Of a stretch of DNA of 8,555 nucleotides, positions 5,621 to 8,555 are shown in pieces. Each line of letters starts with the position of its first letter. Position 1 is the first letter of the stretch. The position numbers and the translations under genes are program-made. Source of the stretch: an uncultured Ruminococcus sp. (GTDB lineage Bacteria; Bacillota; Clostridia; Oscillospirales; Ruminococcaceae); assembly GCA_945835085.1 (NCBI GenBank), contig CAMAIG010000041.1, positions 1 through 8,555 of the forward strand, in the 5' to 3' direction. The notes beneath the pieces were generated by a model. It searched no databases and was not told where the DNA came from. It saw nothing but the letters and a program-made list of their open reading frames with translations.

Positions 5621-6970
5621 TCACGATTTATTATCATTATCAGCTGCCGAAGCAGCATTTTCCTTGATAGACTTCTTTATCTCGCTGTATGTACTTCTGT
5701 GGCGGAAACTGCTGTTTGCGATCTTGCTTTCGTAGAATTTCTGTGCGCTGTAAAGACCCGTATATCCCGAAAGCATATAGGAAAGTCCGATCACAAGGGC
5801 GTAATAGGGGAGTGCCTCCGCACCGAAAAGCTCAATGCTAAGGAGCATTGACGCAAAGGGACAGTTAGTTACTCCGCAGAAAACTCCCGCAAGTCCCAGA
5901 GCTGCGCCGAAGGATGCGGGAAGCCCCAGAAGGGCACCGAAAAAGCAGCCGAAGGTGGCTCCGATGAACATTGAAGGCACGATCTCGCCGCCCTTGTAGC
6001 CTGCACCTAAGGTAAGGGCAGTAAGAATGAGCTTTAAAATAAATGCTTCGGGACGGGCACTGCCTGCAAATGCATTTGCAATGACATCTGTGCCTGCACC
6101 GTTATAATCAAAGCTTCCCGTGAGAAGGAAGATAAGCTCCGAAAGTGCAGCAACGATAATTCCGCCCACAAGTGCTCTTATATATGGGTTCGGGAAATAT
6201 TTCTTGTATAAGCCGCCGACTCTGCTCATTGCCACGCAGAAAAACACGCTTATCACCGCACAGCAGATGCCCATAAGGGTTGTCTGAATCATTGTTGAGT
6301 ATGAATCAATATCAAACCCGGGAATATCCTTTACGGAAAAGGAAGTGGGGTGAACCATAAAGCCGTTTGCGGTCATTGCAGCGGCAAGTGACGCAACAAT
6401 GCAGGGCACGATAGCTCTGTACTTGGTAACTCCTACAACCGTTACCTCAATGGCAAAAACGGCTGCTGCAACAGGTGTTCCGAAGAGTGCCGAAAAGCCT
6501 GCCGCCATGCCGCACATTATGAGCATGGAGTAGTCCTCATCGTTAAGCTTCAAGGGCTTTTTCAGCGGGGAGATAAGGCTTCCGCCCAGCTGGAGAGCAG
6601 CTCCCTCACGTCCTGCGGAGCCGCCCAGGAGATGGGTCAGCGCCGTTGCCACAACTATCAGTGGAGCCTTTTTAACGGAAACGGTTTCTTCGCCTCTTGC
6701 ACCTCTGATAATTCCGTTTGTACCCTTGTCGTCGCTCATTCCTGCCATCTGATATAGCCATACTATTATCAGACCGCCTATGGGAAGGAGAAAAAGCAGG
6801 AAGGGATATTCTGCCCGCTTCTCGGCTGCAAGATCCAGGAGAATATGAAAGCCCGAACCGCATATTCCGATGACAATTCCCGAAATTATGGCTATGATAA
6901 GCCATTTGATAAAAAATACATACTGAAAGAGCAGACTGTTTTCGTCTGCAAGCTTGCTTTTAAAATTCAT
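5621..6970 (-). CDS. CLC-family ion transporter, probably of the fluoride/proton antiporter (CLC-F) type
   Basis: This 449-residue membrane protein with many hydrophobic segments has the CLC fold signatures. GREGA at 120-124 contains the gating glutamate E122. The position of the chloride motif GSGIP reads TNGII (84-88), so the chloride-coordinating Ser is Asn. GAGYKGGEIVPSMFIGAT (322-339) and GVTNCPFASMLLSIELFG (366-383) resemble the fluoride-exporting CLC-F branch (GFKGGEVTP and ATNTPLA-type motifs). FAIEV (172-176) has Val where chloride antiporters carry the internal proton glutamate. These features favour fluoride/H+ exchange, which protects against fluoride, over chloride transport, but this is inference. 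There are no C-terminal CBS domains; the tail is short and charged. No fluoride riboswitch is visible; the gene starts 26 bases after speB. ATG 6970 has a modest GGTGA site. Confidence 0.85.
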   Translation of the reverse strand: MNFKSKLADENSLLFQYVFFIKWLIIAIISGIVIGICGSGFHILLDLAAEKRAEYPFLLFLLPIGGLIIVWLYQMAGMSDDKGTNGIIRGARGEETVSVKKAPLIVVATALTHLLGGSAGREGAALQLGGSLISPLKKPLKLNDEDYSMLIMCGMAAGFSALFGTPVAAAVFAIEVTVVGVTKYRAIVPCIVASLAAAMTANGFMVHPTSFSVKDIPGFDIDSYSTMIQTTLMGICCAVISVFFCVAMSRVGGLYKKYFPNPYIRALVGGIIVAALSELIFLLTGSFDYNGAGTDVIANAFAGSARPEAFILKLILTALTLGAGYKGGEIVPSMFIGATFGCFFGALLGLPASFGAALGLAGVFCGVTNCPFASMLLSIELFGAEALPYYALVIGLSYMLSGYTGLYSAQKFYESKIANSSFRHRSTYSEIKKSIKENAASAADNDNKS

Positions 6971-6996
6971 TGATCTTCACCACTGTATTGCCGAGT

Positions 6997-7863
6997 TTAT
7001 TTTACAACTGCAAGGAGCAGCTCTCTCAGGAGCTTGCAGGCTATGGCAGTTGATGCGCCGCTCTGATCGTAATGAGGGGAAAGCTCGTTTATATCGGCTC
7101 CCACGATATTAAGTTCGGAGCAGAGAATTATCGCTTCAAGGAGCTGATTGAAGGTCGCCCCTCCCGCTTCGGGAGTTCCCGTTCCGCAGAAAAATGCGGG
7201 GTCAAGAACATCAAGATCAATGGTCAGATAAACATTCTTTCCTTTAAGACGATCTATAACATCACCCAGAGCGGAGAAATCCACACCGCTTATCCTTGTT
7301 TTGTGCATTTCGGTATGGTCTTTTGCGAAAAGAAACTCCTCACGTTCGCCGCTTCTGATGCCAAACTGAAATATCCTGCCGTCGCCTATCAGCTCATGGC
7401 AGCGCCTTATTACACAGGCATGAGAAAGGTGCTGACCGAGATATTCATCTCTCAGGTCTGTATGAGCGTCAAAATGAAGCAGATAAACATCATTGTCATA
7501 TTTTTTGCAAACTGCCCTGAATGCGCCCAGGGTAACAAGATGCTCGCCCCCAAGCATTACGGGGAGCTTGCCGCTGTCAAGTATCTCGGCGGTGCGGCTT
7601 TCGATATCTTCGAGAGCTGATTCGGGTGAACCGAAGCGCAGCTCCAGATCTCCCGAGTCGAAAACCTTTATATCAAGAAGGTCCTTGTCCTGATAGGGGG
7701 AATAGGTTTCGATGCCGAAGCTTTCGGAACGAATGGCACGGGGACCGAATCTTGTTCCGGGACGAAATGATGTTGTGCAGTCGAAGGGCGCACCGAATAT
7801 AACGGCGCCTGCCTCCTCAAAATCGGCGTCACAGCCGATGAATGCGTTAATTTCGGGCAGCAT
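6997..7863 (-). CDS. speB: Agmatinase-type ureohydrolase
   Basis: This enzyme probably converts agmatine to putrescine and urea using two Mn ions. The arginase/agmatinase metal signatures are complete: GGEH (105-108), FDAHTD (131-136) and TIDLDVLDPAF (214-224), followed by GTGTPEAGG (227-235). The length of 288 is typical. Its start overlaps the 3' end of speE by 17 bases, with AAAGGAG inside speE about 10 bases before ATG 7863, suggesting translational coupling. The speE neighbour argues for agmatinase over other ureohydrolases (arginase, formiminoglutamase, guanidinobutyrase). An arginine decarboxylase, needed to make agmatine, is not in the window and would be expected further upstream in the operon. 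Confidence 0.92.
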   Translation of the reverse strand: MLPEINAFIGCDADFEEAGAVIFGAPFDCTTSFRPGTRFGPRAIRSESFGIETYSPYQDKDLLDIKVFDSGDLELRFGSPESALEDIESRTAEILDSGKLPVMLGGEHLVTLGAFRAVCKKYDNDVYLLHFDAHTDLRDEYLGQHLSHACVIRRCHELIGDGRIFQFGIRSGEREEFLFAKDHTEMHKTRISGVDFSALGDVIDRLKGKNVYLTIDLDVLDPAFFCGTGTPEAGGATFNQLLEAIILCSELNIVGADINELSPHYDQSGASTAIACKLLRELLLAVVK

Positions 7864-8555
7864 TTTCCAGCAGCTCCTTTACATAGTTTGGTATTGCAAA
7901 ACAACCCTTATGCAGTTCGGTGTTGTAGTATTTTGTCTTTATTCCGAGAGCGTTCCATCTGTCGGCGTCGAATTTCATTGGGTCAACTGTCTTTGAAGCA
8001 AAGCCGAAAAGCCAGTGTCCCGAGGGGTATGTGGGGATATGCACCTGATATACCCTGCATATATCGAAAAACTCTCTTATTCTCCTGTGGGCACGCTGCA
8101 TAGCCTTTGCGTCCTCTTCATAGTAAGGGCTTTCATGCTGATTTACAAGTATGCCGTTTTCCGTAAGAGCGTTGAAGCAGTTGCCGTAAAACTCGCTGGT
8201 GAAAAGTCCTTCACCGGGACCGAAGGGGTCGGTGCTGTCAACGATTATAAGGTCGTATCTGTTTTCCTGTGTCCTGACAAAGCGAAGACCGTCCTCAAAA
8301 TGCAGATGCACTCTGGGGTCATCGAGCCTGCAGGCAGTCTGAGGGAGATATTCACGGCAGACCCTTACGACCTCCTCGTCTATCTCCACCATATCAATAT
8401 ATTCAATGCTGTCGTATCTTGTAAGCTCCCTGACGGTACCGCCGTCCCCTGCACCGATAACAAGTACGTTCTTTATATCGGGATTTGACGCCATTGCAAC
8501 ATGAGTTATCATCTCATGGTACATGAACTCGTCCTTTTCGGTGAGCATCATTATC
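7847..8555 (-). CDS. speE: Spermidine synthase, 5' part cut by the window edge
   Basis: This transfers an aminopropyl group from decarboxylated S-adenosylmethionine to putrescine. The frame is open to the last base of the window. The visible start, MLTEKDEFMYHEMI, is an internal part of the family (after the N-terminal strand domain), so about 50 residues are missing and the two ATGs near 8546-8551 are not the true start. Seen are the SAM-binding loop GAGDGGTVREL, the acidic VEIDEE strand end, the catalytic DSTDPFGPGEGLF region, QHESPYY, and PTYPSGHWLFGFASK near the end. It ends in TAA inside the start of speB. Confidence 0.94.
   Translation of the reverse strand, partial: IMMLTEKDEFMYHEMITHVAMASNPDIKNVLVIGAGDGGTVRELTRYDSIEYIDMVEIDEEVVRVCREYLPQTACRLDDPRVHLHFEDGLRFVRTQENRYDLIIVDSTDPFGPGEGLFTSEFYGNCFNALTENGILVNQHESPYYEEDAKAMQRAHRRIREFFDICRVYQVHIPTYPSGHWLFGFASKTVDPMKFDADRWNALGIKTKYYNTELHKGCFAIPNYVKELLENAARN

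Noticed and set aside
5605..5658. The 18-residue N-terminal extension of the nitroreductase from ATG 5658
   Set aside because: It overlaps the CLC gene by 38 bases, does not resemble the family, and the internal ATG 5604 has a clear AAGGAG.

Overview
The window looks like chromosomal DNA of a Clostridia-class Firmicute, most likely a Ruminococcus or relative in the Oscillospiraceae. This is inferred from three things: strong AGGAGG-type ribosome binding sites, a soluble LacI-like sensor fused to GGDEF carrying a C-x-x-C-x-C motif of a kind common in gut Clostridia, and the general look of the proteins. No marker gene in the window fixes the genus. There is no phage, transposase, CRISPR, tRNA or rRNA.

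Layout. Positions 1-450 are an AT-rich intergenic region and probable 5' leader ending at a plus-strand gene (451-2388) for a cytoplasmic periplasmic-binding-protein-like/GGDEF diguanylate cyclase. A strong hairpin (2401-2437) separates it from everything else, which is on the minus strand. Read in the direction of transcription, the minus-strand genes are: speE (spermidine synthase, cut by the window edge), speB (agmatinase-type ureohydrolase), a CLC-family transporter that resembles the fluoride/proton antiporter branch, an FMN nitroreductase, a NUDIX hydrolase, prfB (release factor 2), then a 286-base leader and a GNAT acetyltransferase. From speE to prfB the genes overlap or are 16-26 bases apart, so they look like one operon. 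SpeB and SpeE would make putrescine from agmatine and then spermidine; the other genes look like stress or housekeeping passengers.

The most unusual feature is non-coding. An 84-base element occurs twice, at 299-382 on the plus strand and 3287-3370 on the minus strand. The copies align without a gap at 63/84 identity. Each lies upstream of, and in the same orientation as, a gene: the GGDEF enzyme and the GNAT enzyme. Most differences fall outside the predicted stems. Inside one stem there is a compensatory T-A to C-G change, and a second pairing shows a T.G to C-G change. The element contains two mutually exclusive helices that share the same CAGCG strand, an arrangement typical of a conformational switch. 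I do not recognise it as a known riboswitch class. The GNAT leader also holds two perfect 7-bp helices in pseudoknot order, one strand of which is complementary to the GNAT Shine-Dalgarno. Other points of note: prfB has no programmed frameshift (codon 26 is AAT, not TGA), and the CLC protein has an altered selectivity motif.
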